From contig NZ_LQOM01000035.1 of NCBI RefSeq assembly GCF_002101595.1, positions 62,001 to 126,000 of the forward strand: DNA of 64,000 bases. The letters run 5' to 3'. Position 1 is the stretch's first letter; the number at the start of each line of letters is the position of its first letter. The DNA is from Mycobacterium celatum. GTDB lineage: Bacteria; Actinomycetota; Actinomycetes; Mycobacteriales; Mycobacteriaceae. A program made the position numbers and the translations under genes. Below the pieces are notes generated by a model that was not told the origin of the DNA, did no database searches, and saw only the letters and a program-made list of their open reading frames with translations. Positions 28,173-37,605 of this stretch are shown piece by piece.

Positions 28173-28415
28173 ATGGCGGAGGACAACAAGAGCGGACCCG
28201 CGGAAGGCGTCAAGGGCGTCGTCGAGGACGTCAAGGGCAAGGCCAAGGAAGCCGCAGGTAACGTGCTCGGCCAGGACGAGCTGGCCCGCGAGGGTAAAGC
28301 CCAGCAGGACAAGGCCGAAGCCCAGCGCGACGCGGCGAAGAAGGAAGCCGAAGCCGACGCCGCCCGTGGCAGCGCCGCTGCCTCGGAAAAGCGCGAGCAA
28401 TCTCACCAGCAGTAG
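28173..28415 (+). CDS. CsbD-family stress protein
   Basis: An 80-residue, highly charged protein rich in Ala, Lys and Glu. KGVVEDVKGKAKEAAGNVLG (residues ~14-33) is the CsbD repeat; the C-terminal half is a long Ala/Glu/Lys helix. CsbD proteins are general-stress proteins of unknown mechanism, often under stress sigma factors. ATG 28173 has GAGGAGG directly upstream at good spacing. A strong hairpin terminator follows. Confidence 0.88.
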   Translation: MAEDNKSGPAEGVKGVVEDVKGKAKEAAGNVLGQDELAREGKAQQDKAEAQRDAAKKEAEADAARGSAAASEKREQSHQQ

Positions 28416-28426
28416 CTGGATACAAG

Positions 28427-28462
28427 GACGGGCCCGGTCTGCAGTGACGGACCGGGCCCGTC
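28427..28462 (+). terminator. Intrinsic-type hairpin after csbD
   Basis: GACGGGCCCGGTC at 28427-28439 pairs perfectly with 28450-28462 (13 bp, 10-nt loop) starting 12 nt after the csbD stop. There is no U-run, as is common for mycobacterial hairpin terminators. Confidence 0.75.
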
Positions 28463-28492
28463 GCATGTCCGCGGTCCGACAATAACGTCCAA

Positions 28493-28504
28493 TATTCCGG
28501 AATA
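28493..28504. promoter_or_regulatory. 12-bp palindrome upstream of the GlnR-like regulator
   Basis: TATTCCGGAATA at 28493-28504 is a perfect palindrome in an AT-rich island about 57 nt upstream of the regulator start. It may be an operator or part of the promoter. It does not match the GlnR box half-site pattern I know. Confidence 0.4.
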
Positions 28505-28560
28505 ATTTCGAGTGGATCGGGGTAACCTGTGGCTGCCCTACCAGGGGGTTGGAGGCTCGG

Positions 28561-29268
28561 GTGGATGTCCTGCTAATTACCGATCAGGCCGATTTCGCAT
28601 CGGTTTTGCCGACGCTGGAGCTGTTCGCCGAGGACGTCCGCCAGATCCCGCTCAGCGACAGCGCCGCCGGTTACCACGAGCGCGCCGACGTCGCGATCAT
28701 CGACGCGCGCGCCAACCTGCCGGCCGCTCGCACGGCGTGCCGGCGGCTGACCGCGACGGCGCCCGCGATCGCGGTGGTAGCCGTCGTGGATGCCGCCGAT
28801 TTCGTGGCGGTCGACTTCGACTGGCATCTCGATGACGTGTTGTTGGCCAACGCCAGCGCCGCGGAGTTGCAGGCGCGGCTGCGGCTGGCAATCGCACGCC
28901 GCCGCAGCACGCTGGAGGGCACCTGGGAGCTCGGTGACCTGGTGCTGCACCCGGCAAGCTACACCGCCACGCTTGAAGGCCGCGAACTGGACCTCACGCT
29001 CACCGAGTTCAAATTGCTGAATTACCTTGTGCAGCACGCCGGTCAGGCCTTCACCCGCACCCGGCTGATGCACGAGGTGTGGGGTTATGAATGCGACCAC
29101 CGGGCCCGCACCGTTGACGTGCACGTGCAGCGCCTGCGTGCCAAACTCGGCCCCGAGCACGAGTCGATCGTCGACACGGTCCGCGGAGTCGGCTATATGG
29201 CAGTGACTCCACCGCACCCACGCTGGATCGTCAGCGAGCGTGCGATCAGCCCCGTGCGGGCGTCGTAG
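28561..29268 (+). CDS. GlnR-like winged-helix response regulator (Rv2884-like)
   Basis: A 235-residue OmpR/PhoB-type regulator. The receiver-like N-terminal domain (residues ~1-115) resembles GlnR: it has ADVAIIDARANL where the phospho-Asp loop should be but an otherwise unusual acidic pocket, so it may be phosphorylation-independent. The C-terminal winged helix (LDLTLTEFKLLNYLVQH, RTRLMHEVWGYE, ARTVDVHVQRLRAKL) is complete. GTG 28561 with GGAGG at 28551-28555 is the best start. Mtb Rv2884 is the likely orthologue. No histidine kinase is adjacent. The stop abuts the stop of the convergent acyltransferase gene. Confidence 0.9.
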   Translation: MDVLLITDQADFASVLPTLELFAEDVRQIPLSDSAAGYHERADVAIIDARANLPAARTACRRLTATAPAIAVVAVVDAADFVAVDFDWHLDDVLLANASAAELQARLRLAIARRRSTLEGTWELGDLVLHPASYTATLEGRELDLTLTEFKLLNYLVQHAGQAFTRTRLMHEVWGYECDHRARTVDVHVQRLRAKLGPEHESIVDTVRGVGYMAVTPPHPRWIVSERAISPVRAS

Positions 29269-30204
29269 TCAACCGAACAGGGGCAACGCCCGCTTGCGGG
29301 TCAACGCGTCCACTCCGCGCTGAATGCTGTCCTGCACCTCGCGGTACTTGGCGTCGACGTACGCGTCGTCGTCGGCCCGGGCAGGGTCGTGGTCCAACTC
29401 GACCGGCGGCATGAACCGGGTCCGGATCTTGGCCGGCAACGGCAACTGGGGCAATGCCGCAGGGGCGATGCCCCACGGCAACGAGACCGCCAGCGGAAAC
29501 ACCTTGAGCCGCAACAACTTGTCGAGCCGCAGGGCATGGGAGAGCTTGTCGCCGCGAATCAGCACAGGCATGGCGTCGGCGCCGCCCACCGTGGCGATCG
29601 GGACGATCGGCACGCCGGCGCGAATTGCCATCTTGACAAAGCCCTTTCGGCCGGCGAGGTTGGCCCGGTCGCGCTCGCTCCACGGCCGCAGCGAGTCCAC
29701 CTCGCCACCGGGCCACAACGCGACGTCACGCCCTTCGGCCAGCGCGGTGGCGATGGCGTCCGGCGCCGCCGGCAGCACACCCATCGAGCGGAAGAACCGG
29801 CCGAAGCCCGGGATGGCCATCAGCGCATCGTGAGCAGTGCCGTGCAGGGTGCGCTCGGACCCGAACCGTCGCCACCATTGCAGCCCGACAGTCCAGGCGT
29901 CCCACACGAACGGCGCACCGGAATGGATGCCCACCAGCAGCACCGGCGGCTCGCCGACATTCTCCCAGCCGTCGATCTCCATTCGGAACCAGTAGTCCAC
30001 CAACAAATTCCAGAAGAACTTCTGGCGGTGCAAGCTGGCCTCGTCTTGGCGCGAAAGGTCCCAGCGGCCGGCGCGGCGGGCCACCCAGCCGGAAAGGCCG
30101 CCCTGCTGTCCGCTGCGGCGGTCCTCCATCGCGGCACGTGCCTGGTCGGCCTGTTTTCGCGCCTGCCGGCGCACCTTGGCGGGTCTGTGGTCGGTAGTAC
30201 CCAT
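29269..30204 (-). CDS. Lysophospholipid acyltransferase-family protein (PlsC-like)
   Basis: The 311-residue protein has a PlsC-type acyltransferase domain at ~residues 90-260: VLLVGIHSGAPFVWDAW (the histidine/aspartate catalytic segment, with a longer H-D spacing than the classical HX4D), GFGRFFRSMGVLPA, ALWPGGEVDSLRPW (in place of FPEGTR) and VPIVPIATVGGAD. Related actinobacterial proteins acylate glycerol phosphates or glycolipids. An N-terminal ~60 residues are basic and soluble. ATG 30204 is the first Met at the domain-proper N-terminus; no clear ribosome-binding site. Confidence 0.88.
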   Translation of the reverse strand: MGTTDHRPAKVRRQARKQADQARAAMEDRRSGQQGGLSGWVARRAGRWDLSRQDEASLHRQKFFWNLLVDYWFRMEIDGWENVGEPPVLLVGIHSGAPFVWDAWTVGLQWWRRFGSERTLHGTAHDALMAIPGFGRFFRSMGVLPAAPDAIATALAEGRDVALWPGGEVDSLRPWSERDRANLAGRKGFVKMAIRAGVPIVPIATVGGADAMPVLIRGDKLSHALRLDKLLRLKVFPLAVSLPWGIAPAALPQLPLPAKIRTRFMPPVELDHDPARADDDAYVDAKYREVQDSIQRGVDALTRKRALPLFG

Positions 30205-30251
30205 GGCGATTCGGATACCCGATCCGGTTGCAGGCAATGCCCTTGAATACA

Positions 30252-30283
30252 AACTCCCCGCGTCGGGGATGACGCGGGGAGTT
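30252..30283 (-). terminator. Intrinsic terminator after the MPT63-like gene
   Basis: AACTCCCCGCGTC at 30252-30264 pairs with 30271-30283 (13 bp, 6-nt loop). On the minus strand the stem is followed by TTTGTATT, so it fits a classical terminator for the gene ending at 30297. Confidence 0.85.
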
Positions 30284-30296
30284 CGCCGATAACCGG

Positions 30297-30794
30297 TCAG
30301 GGATGGGTGACGTTGGACGGTGTCGTCCAGATCAGAACGTCCTCTGTTCCGTCGTTGTAGACAACACCGTTGGGCGGCGGACCGGTGACGTCGAAGTACA
30401 TCTCACCGTTGACCTGCTGACCCTGATTCAACGGCGCCGGCGGGACACCGTTCGGAACCGGCACTGTGTCGATCACCCGGTAGGTCGTCCCGTCGGCGGC
30501 ACGGGCGTTGAAGTCCGAGATCAGCGGCGTGATGGTGCCGCTGTCCGAGCGTACGGTGACGTCGGCCTGGTAAAGCTTGCCCTGCGGGATGTAGCCGGGA
30601 ATCGTCGCGTTGCTCGGTTGCAGGTTGCTCACCGTGTAGTTGGTGACCAGCGGGCCGTCGAACAGCGCTTCGCTGGTGCCCAAGGACTGGACGGTGGGAG
30701 GCGCGGCCGCCGCCGTACCCATGCCCAAGACTCCGGCTGCCGCTATGGCGGCGGCACCAATTCCCGTTTTCACAGTCGTCGAGGTGAAATTCAC
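30297..30794 (-). CDS. MPT63-like secreted immunoglobulin-fold protein (DUF1942)
   Basis: A 165-residue secreted protein: Sec signal peptide (VKTGIGAAAIAAAGVLGMGTAAAA), then a beta-sandwich domain whose segments match MPT63: TNYTVSNLQPS, ATIPGYIPQGKLYQADVTV, ISDFNARAADGTTYRV, GEMYFDVTGPPP and EDVLIWTTP. GTG 30794 has AAAGGGG upstream. MPT63 is a major mycobacterial culture-filtrate antigen without known enzymatic activity. The gene is monocistronic, with its own terminator. Confidence 0.92.
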   Translation of the reverse strand: MNFTSTTVKTGIGAAAIAAAGVLGMGTAAAAPPTVQSLGTSEALFDGPLVTNYTVSNLQPSNATIPGYIPQGKLYQADVTVRSDSGTITPLISDFNARAADGTTYRVIDTVPVPNGVPPAPLNQGQQVNGEMYFDVTGPPPNGVVYNDGTEDVLIWTTPSNVTHP

Positions 30795-31037
30795 GCTGAC
30801 CCCTTTCGTTCGCGTCGTTTCAGATTTCGGTCTCGATGCGACGGCCACTTCACCTGGTAGCCGCCGCCCGCAATCGCCGCATACCCACACGCACCGACCT
30901 CAAACACCATGTGGGCGCACGGCGGCAAACACGCCTCTACTGCCGTGTAAACGCCTGCATCGGTGATTAGCCGCTTGTCCCCGGGTAGCCGACTTCTGGC
31001 TCGATATCAGTGACGGATGCGCGACGGGGAGGAGACG

Positions 31038-31163
31038 ATGCGCAAGGCAGTCGAGCTGGTGCATGCGCAGCGCAGCGAAGAACTGGAATTAAAAGCGGGC
31101 CAAGAGAATTGGCGTCATCGGCTGATGGCGATCGGCCACGACCCGTTGAAGGAGCCAGGCTAA
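31038..31163 (+). CDS. Small ORF whose stop codon lies in an IS target site
   Basis: ATG 31038, with GGGGAGGAG just upstream, opens a 41-codon frame ending in TAA at 31161-31163. The product (MRKAVELVHAQRSEELELK...) is charged and helical and has no family I recognise. The TAA lies in the left CTAA target duplication of the IS1380-family element. Without the insertion its stop would overlap the start of the small gene now at 32854 (TAATG), so the two were probably one translationally coupled operon. Confidence 0.5.
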   Translation: MRKAVELVHAQRSEELELKAGQENWRHRLMAIGHDPLKEPG

Positions 31164-32854
31164 CCCGGATTTTTCGCGGAATGTTGTGAGTGTCGGGGTG
31201 TAGATAAGCGAAAGTGCCTGTCCTGCAAGGGATAATTGGACTTCTCTACGGTTCAAAGATCCTGACGGGAAGGCACTTCGCAGGTGAAGAATATCGCGGT
31301 GGCATCGCGGATGAAAGTGTCCGCCGACGGCCATGGTGTCGTGTCGCATGCCGGGATGGCCATGGTGCGTGAGCTCGCCGACCGGACCGGGTTATCGGCG
31401 CAGGTCACCGCCGCGTTGGCAGACACCTATCGCGGCCCGTGGGTGTATGCGCCCGGGGATGTCTTCGCTGATCTGGCTGTCGCGGTCGCCGACGGGGCGG
31501 ACTGCATCGACGCAGTCGGACAACTGTGCGGCGACCGTGAGCATGTGTTCGGTGCGAAAGCCTCGACGACCACGATGTGGCGGCTGGTTGATGAGCGGAT
31601 CGACGCCGCGCACCTGCCGCGGGTGCGTGCCGCCCGGGCTGTGGCGCGAGCGGCGGCGTGGGCCGCCGGAGCCGCTCCCGCACCGGGTGGCTGGTTGCAC
31701 ATCGACATCGACGCCACCCTGGTGATCGATCACTCCGATAATAAGGAGAAGGCGGGGGCTACCTGGAAGAAGACCTTCGGTCTTCATCCGCTGCTGGCGT
31801 TTCTGGACCGACCGGGGATCGCCGGCGGGGAAGCGCTGGCCGGGCTGCTGCGCGCCGGCAACGCCGGCTCCAACACCGCCGCAGACCACGTCACCGTCCT
31901 GGCTCAGGCGCTGGCGTCGCTGCCCGCGGCGTGGCGGCCCGACCCCGACGATCCTGACGCGGCCCAGGTGCTGGTGCGCTGCGACACCGCCGGGGCGACC
32001 CATGATTTCGCGACGGCCTGCCGCTCCGCGGGGGTGGGGTTCTCCTTCGGATATCCCGTCGATTGGCGGGTGCAAGACGCGGTGGACACCCTCAACCTCG
32101 GTTCTGCCTGGTATCCGGCGATCGACACCGACGGCGCTATCCGCGACGGCGCGTGGGTTGCCGAGGCCACCGACCTGGTCAACCTGTCATCGTGGCCGGC
32201 CGGCACGAGACTGATCCTGCGTAAGGAACGCCCCCACCCGGGCGCACAGTTGCGGTTCACCGACGCCGACGGCATGCGGGTCACTGCCTTCATCACCGAC
32301 ACCCCGGCCGGTCTAGTGCCCGGGCAAGTCGCCGGTCTGGAGCTACGGCACCGTCAGCACGCCCGCATCGAGGACCGCATCCGCGAACTCAAAGCCACCG
32401 GCCTGCGTAACCTGCCGTGTCACGCCTTTGACGCCAACGCCGCCTGGCTCGAAATCATCCTGGCCGCAGCCGACCTGGTCACCTGGGCACGGCTCATCGG
32501 ATTCACCAGCCATCCCGGCCTGGCCCGCGTCGAGATCACCACCTTCCGCTACCGAGTCCTGCACGTCGCAGCCCGCATCACCCGCGGCGCCCGCCAACTA
32601 CGGCTACGCCTCGACGCCACCTGGCGGTGGGCATCACAGATCGCGGCCGCCTGGCAACACCTGCGCACCGCCTTTGGATAACCAGCCGATCACCCGACCC
32701 ACCAACCCTGAAAGACCCACCGGCCCCAGGAAAGCCCGCCCCACCCGGCGACACGGGACCACTCAACCACGCCAACACACCAAAACCACTACCCACCAAC
32801 ACAATCCAGCGATAGAACCGACTCCGCATCAATTCGATGCAAAATCCGGGCTAA
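31160..32854 (+). mobile_element. IS1380-family insertion sequence with CTAA target duplication
   Basis: The element spans 31164-32850 (1687 bp). Terminal inverted repeats start CCCGGATTTT at both ends (31164-31173 and, inverted, 32841-32850). Both sides are flanked by the 4-bp direct repeat CTAA (31160-31163 and 32851-32854), the duplication length of IS1380. It contains one intact transposase gene and looks complete and recently inserted, with perfect terminal bases and an undamaged frame. Confidence 0.93.
31284..32681 (+). CDS. IS1380-family DDE transposase
   Basis: The 465-residue protein matches IS1380 transposases: GVVSHAGMAMVRELADRTGL at the N-terminus, HIDIDATLVIDHSDNKEKAG with the first catalytic Asp near residue 140, VLVRCDTAGATHDF with the second Asp near 235, and the downstream HRQHARIEDRIRELKATGLRNLPC with the catalytic Glu near 355. 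The GTG start at 31284 lies 120 bp inside the left end. The frame is intact, so the IS may be active. About 170 bp of non-coding sequence follow to the right terminal repeat. Confidence 0.95.
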   Translation: MKNIAVASRMKVSADGHGVVSHAGMAMVRELADRTGLSAQVTAALADTYRGPWVYAPGDVFADLAVAVADGADCIDAVGQLCGDREHVFGAKASTTTMWRLVDERIDAAHLPRVRAARAVARAAAWAAGAAPAPGGWLHIDIDATLVIDHSDNKEKAGATWKKTFGLHPLLAFLDRPGIAGGEALAGLLRAGNAGSNTAADHVTVLAQALASLPAAWRPDPDDPDAAQVLVRCDTAGATHDFATACRSAGVGFSFGYPVDWRVQDAVDTLNLGSAWYPAIDTDGAIRDGAWVAEATDLVNLSSWPAGTRLILRKERPHPGAQLRFTDADGMRVTAFITDTPAGLVPGQVAGLELRHRQHARIEDRIRELKATGLRNLPCHAFDANAAWLEIILAAADLVTWARLIGFTSHPGLARVEITTFRYRVLHVAARITRGARQLRLRLDATWRWASQIAAAWQHLRTAFG

Positions 32855-33024
32855 TGGGACGAGAAAGCGCCAAACACAACCCCCGTGAGGATGACCAGCT
32901 CAAACATGAGCTGCGCGGGACGTCACAAGGGAACCGTCCCAGTCGCGCCGAGGAATGGCGCGACCCCGAGCCGCCGGCCGACGACGACCCGGACGTCCCG
33001 ACCGCCGGTCCGGCGGCCCCGTAA
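32854..33024 (+). CDS. Small acidic protein with a DUF2795-type N-terminal segment
   Basis: ATG 32854 shares its A with the right CTAA target duplication. The 56-residue product opens MGRESAKHNPREDDQLKHEL, followed by RAEEWRDPEPPADDDPDV. I recall this N-terminal pattern from small actinobacterial proteins, some of which carry a DUF2795 tail; no such tail is present here, so this is a short variant or a truncation. No ribosome-binding site is left, because the IS replaced the upstream sequence. Confidence 0.6.
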   Translation: MGRESAKHNPREDDQLKHELRGTSQGNRPSRAEEWRDPEPPADDDPDVPTAGPAAP

Positions 33025-33171
33025 CAGGCCGCCGGCAACGGCGATTCGACTCCTGCGCCGACACCCAAACCCGTTTGGGGGCAGTGGGATTGGTGTAGAC
33101 TGGTGTTGTGCGGGTGGAGTGACTCCCGCCGCTCCTTAAGAACATAATGTCAGCCCGCGGTTAGGCGGCTC

Positions 33172-34332
33172 ATGCGTCGTCGGACGGTCCTGAAGCTGCC
33201 GGTGGTGCTTGTCGCAGGCGCAGCACTGGCCCAAATACCGCGTGCCAGCGCGGAGGAACCGGGCCGGTGGCCGGCCGACCGTGCGCACCAGTGGTATCGA
33301 GCGCAAGGCTGGCTGGTGGGCGCCAACTACATCACCTCCAATGCGGTCAACCAACTCGAGATGTTCCAGGCCGAAACCTTCGACCCGCGCCGCATCGATA
33401 TCGAGTTGGGCTGGGCCCGGTTGCTCGGGTTCAACTGTGTGCGGGTCTTCCTGCACGATCTGCTGTGGGTCCAGGATTACCGCGGCTTCCAACGACGTCT
33501 CGCGCAGTTCGTCGGGATTGCGGCGCGCCACGGCATCAAACCGCTGTTCGTGTTGTTCGACTCGTGCTGGGATCCGCTCCCCAAACCGGGCGAGCAAGCC
33601 GCACCGCGGCCCGGGGTCCACAACTCCCGCTGGGTGCAGAGCCCGGGCGCCGAGCACCTCGGTGACCCCGCATACGTCCGCGTCCTCCGGGAATATGTCA
33701 CGGGCGTGTTGGCCCAGTTCCGCGGCGATGACCGCGTTTTGGGCTGGGATCTGTGGAACGAACCCGACAATCCCTCCCGCGTGTACCGTCAGTTCGAGCG
33801 AAAAGACAAGCAGGAACTCGTCGCAGGCCTGCTTCCCCAGGTGTTCCGGTGGGCACGTTCTGTCGACCCGAGTCAGCCGTTGACAAGTGGGGTGTGGCGT
33901 GGCGTCTGGGGAGATCCCTTGCGGCGCAGCGTCATTGCGGACGTCCAACTCGGCAATTCGGACGTCATCTCGTTCCATAACTATGGCCGGCCGGCAGCGT
34001 TCGAGGCGCGGATCGCCGAGCTGCTGTCATTCGGGCGACCGATTCTGTGTACCGAGTACCTGGCCCGGCCACTGGGCAGCACCATCGAGGGAATCGTGCC
34101 AATCGCGAAGCGGTACAACGTCGCAGCGCTCAACTGGGGTCTGGTGGCCGGCAAGACCCAGACCTACTTCCCGTGGGACTCGTGGGAGCACCCCTACACG
34201 GCGATGCCGAAGGTGTGGTTTCACGACCTGCTCCAGCCGGACGGGCGGCCCTACCAAGACACGGAGGTCACAGCGATTGCGCCGATCGATCGGCTGGTCA
34301 TGCCGCCGGGCGCGCGGGAGCAGAGCCACTGA
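33172..34332 (+). CDS. Secreted GH5-like (cellulase-fold) glycoside hydrolase, Tat signal
   Basis: The 386-residue protein begins with a twin-arginine signal (RRRTVLKLPVVLV, cleavage near PRASA) and continues as a TIM-barrel hydrolase of clan A. The acid/base glutamate lies in GWDLWNEPDN (residue ~198) and the nucleophile glutamate in ILCTEYLAR (~289); FNCVRVFLHDLLW and DVISFHNYG also fit the family. It probably acts on a beta-glycan; the specific substrate is unknown. It follows the small gene by 147 bp, with no nearby partner genes. A weak GGCGG lies upstream of ATG 33172. Confidence 0.88.
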   Translation: MRRRTVLKLPVVLVAGAALAQIPRASAEEPGRWPADRAHQWYRAQGWLVGANYITSNAVNQLEMFQAETFDPRRIDIELGWARLLGFNCVRVFLHDLLWVQDYRGFQRRLAQFVGIAARHGIKPLFVLFDSCWDPLPKPGEQAAPRPGVHNSRWVQSPGAEHLGDPAYVRVLREYVTGVLAQFRGDDRVLGWDLWNEPDNPSRVYRQFERKDKQELVAGLLPQVFRWARSVDPSQPLTSGVWRGVWGDPLRRSVIADVQLGNSDVISFHNYGRPAAFEARIAELLSFGRPILCTEYLARPLGSTIEGIVPIAKRYNVAALNWGLVAGKTQTYFPWDSWEHPYTAMPKVWFHDLLQPDGRPYQDTEVTAIAPIDRLVMPPGAREQSH

Positions 34333-34510
34333 CGAGCGCCTCTGGCGGCCCCGCCGGAAAAGTTCGCAGAAAATCAGCGAAAGTCTGTTTCGAGCTGTTC
34401 AATTGTGGGTAGGCGGCGACCATGGACGTAACTGCGCCCGGGCACCAGCGCGCAGGTGGTCAACGCCCAGTCGGTGGCCCACCGCTTCCGGCTGACTGAG
34501 AGGTACGGCA

Positions 34511-34774
34511 ATGGGAACGGCGTCTGCGACACACGGCGGCACCACTGCACTGACGGAGCCGGCGACGGCGGCGGAGCTACTCCGACTACTCCACGTCGAG
34601 CATGAGCCGGTCGCCAAGCAGTGGCCGGTAATCACCGAGTGGTTGACGGATCATAAGGCGACTATTTCGTTGAGGTGCAGCTTGCGCGCCAACGGCTACG
34701 GATACCTGCTGAGGAAAGCGAGGCAGGGGGCTCCCCCGATCGGCAGCATCACGGCGCCCACCCACCATCCATAG
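34511..34774 (+). CDS. Hypothetical protein
   Basis: An 87-codon frame with GAGAGG upstream of its ATG. The product has an Ala/Thr-rich start, then TAAELLRLLHVEHEPVAKQW and a C-terminal part without features. No domain recognised. It lies between the glycoside hydrolase and the STAS gene. The 34333-34510 stretch before it holds only a 25-codon frame that looks accidental. Codon use after residue 50 is not clearly mycobacterial, so the gene may be spurious. Confidence 0.35.
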   Translation: MGTASATHGGTTALTEPATAAELLRLLHVEHEPVAKQWPVITEWLTDHKATISLRCSLRANGYGYLLRKARQGAPPIGSITAPTHHP

Positions 34775-34915
34775 GCTGCATTTCTTTCGGACAATTCCCA
34801 GAAAAGCCTGGACATGGTGGCCCGTCGGGGTTACTAATGAGTATCCCCTGTCTTCAGAAGCGTAGGGCCGGCATCCATCGGAGGCGTCCACGTGGCGCAC
34901 GGTAGGAGTGCGTCG

Positions 34916-35347
34916 ATGAGCTCTGCGACAATCAAAGTTTCTCGCTCCCGGGCTAATTCGCGCCCGCGGTCCCTTTCCCAACCCGCTGCGCCGCCCGGCG
35001 CGCTGAATGCCACCACGTCGCAGCGCGGCCGGGCGGTGATCATCTCGGTTGCGGGTGAAGTAGACGCGAGCAACGAAGGCGACTGGAGATACCTACTGGC
35101 CGAGATGGTCGCGCTCGCCACCGTGCCCGGTCGGGTCGTGGTCGATGTTCGCGACCTCGACTTCATGGGCTGCTGCGCATACACGGCGCTGGCCCGCGAG
35201 GCGGAACGCTGCCGGCGCCGCGGCCTGAACCTGTGCCTGGTCAGCCAGGACCCGATCGTCGCGCGAATCGTGGCGGCTTGTGGGCTGCGCTGGCTACTGC
35301 CGATGTATCCGACCACCGAAGCCGCGTTGGGCATCCAGGAGCGGTAA
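34916..35347 (+). CDS. STAS-domain protein (anti-sigma-factor antagonist-like)
   Basis: A 143-residue protein: Arg/Ser-rich N-terminal ~40 residues, then a STAS domain (GRAVIISVAGEVDASNEGDW, VVVDVRDLDFMGCCAYTALAREAE, NLCLVSQDPIVARIVAACGL). In SpoIIAA-type antagonists the loop reads D-x-x-x-x-D-S-x-G with a phosphorylatable serine; here the loop is DLDFMGCCAY, with Gly-Cys where Asp-Ser belongs. It could be constitutively active or use cysteine chemistry. GTAGGAG lies upstream of ATG 34916. No anti-sigma gene is adjacent. Confidence 0.85.
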   Translation: MSSATIKVSRSRANSRPRSLSQPAAPPGALNATTSQRGRAVIISVAGEVDASNEGDWRYLLAEMVALATVPGRVVVDVRDLDFMGCCAYTALAREAERCRRRGLNLCLVSQDPIVARIVAACGLRWLLPMYPTTEAALGIQER

Positions 35348-35413
35348 GCACCAGCTTGACTGCCGACACATCGACGGCGAAAAAGTGTGGCCACCAACGC
35401 TTTACGTGCGGCG

Positions 35414-36681
<1,268 letters not shown>

Positions 36682-37428
36682 ATGATCGCACATCACAACA
36701 TCATTCGTTTCCTTGGTCCCGCGGCGATCGCCGCAGGCGGCCTCGGCGCTTCCGTCCTTGCCGGCCTTGCTGCCGCCCCATCCGCGTCTGCCCAACCGTG
36801 CCCCGACGTAGAAGTGGTCTTCGCCCGGGGAACGGGCGAAGAGCCTGGCGTGGGCCCCACCGGGCAGGCGTTCGTCGACGACCTGCACAACCGGGTCGGC
36901 CCACGCTCGTTCGACGTCTATCCGGTCAACTACCCGGCCAGCGACCAATGGGAGACCGGCCTCGAGGGCATTCGCGACGAAGGTGCTCACGTCGTTTCCA
37001 CGGCACGGACCTGCCCCAACACCAAGATGGTGCTCGGCGGCTATTCCCAGGGCGCGGCGGTGACGGGCTTCGTCACCTCGGCGGCAATACCAGACGGGGT
37101 AGACCCGGCGACCGTCCCGAAACCGCTGGACCCCAGCATCGCCGACCACGTCGCCGCCGTCGTGCTGTTCGGAATGCCCAATGTCCGGGCCATGAACTTC
37201 CTCGGCGAGCCGCCGGTCGTCATCGGCCCGGCCTATCAGAGCAAGACCATCAAGGTCTGCGCCCCCGAGGACCCGGTCTGCTCGGACGGCATGAATTTCG
37301 CCGCGCACAACGCCTACGCCGACGACGGCGCAATCATCGACCAGGGCGCGGCGTTCGCCGCCAGTCGCGTCGGCGCAAACTCCACCGGGCTGGCGCCGGG
37401 CACGTCGGCTGGAGGCTTTGGCGAGTGA
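36682..37428 (+). CDS. Secreted cutinase family protein (serine esterase)
   Basis: A 248-residue protein: Sec signal peptide (FLGPAAIAAGGLGASVL... to ASA), then the cutinase fold with PCPDVEVVFARGTGE near residue 35, the nucleophile in LGGYSQGAA near 120, and the Asp/His residues in CAPEDPVCSDGMNFAAHNAYADDG. Cysteines flanking the active site should form the family disulfides. Mycobacterial cutinase-like proteins hydrolyse lipids or polysorbates rather than cutin. ATG 36682 has no good ribosome-binding site; it is chosen because it starts a complete signal peptide. Confidence 0.93.
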   Translation: MIAHHNIIRFLGPAAIAAGGLGASVLAGLAAAPSASAQPCPDVEVVFARGTGEEPGVGPTGQAFVDDLHNRVGPRSFDVYPVNYPASDQWETGLEGIRDEGAHVVSTARTCPNTKMVLGGYSQGAAVTGFVTSAAIPDGVDPATVPKPLDPSIADHVAAVVLFGMPNVRAMNFLGEPPVVIGPAYQSKTIKVCAPEDPVCSDGMNFAAHNAYADDGAIIDQGAAFAASRVGANSTGLAPGTSAGGFGE

Positions 37429-37490
37429 GTTGAGGGCAGCTACCGGCCGGCTCACCTGCCCGAGCGGCCTAAGCCGAAAAGTCAATACCA

Positions 37491-37509
37491 GGAAGCTATT
37501 TGAGCTTCC
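37491..37509. promoter_or_regulatory. Inverted repeat upstream of phoU
   Basis: GGAAGCT at 37491-37497 pairs with AGCTTCC at 37503-37509 (5-nt spacer). It lies 62 nt after the cutinase stop and 97 nt before the PhoU start, so it may be a weak terminator or an operator. Confidence 0.4.
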
Positions 37510-37605
37510 CGGAACTGATGCGCGCGTCGAAGCGGTTCGTGTCCCAGTTCGGTAACAAACCGTGGCGAGTGGTTTAGCCGTTGCGCCGCAAGCTGATTCA
37601 TAATC

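Noticed and set aside
30930..31010. SigF-like promoter (GTGTAAAC ... GGGTAG) upstream of the 41-codon gene
   Set aside because: The spacing between the elements is about 30 bp, far longer than the 15-17 bp of SigF promoters.
34422..34500. 25-codon frame between the glycoside hydrolase and STAS genes
   Set aside because: No ribosome-binding site and no similarity; the composition is low-complexity Gly/Pro.
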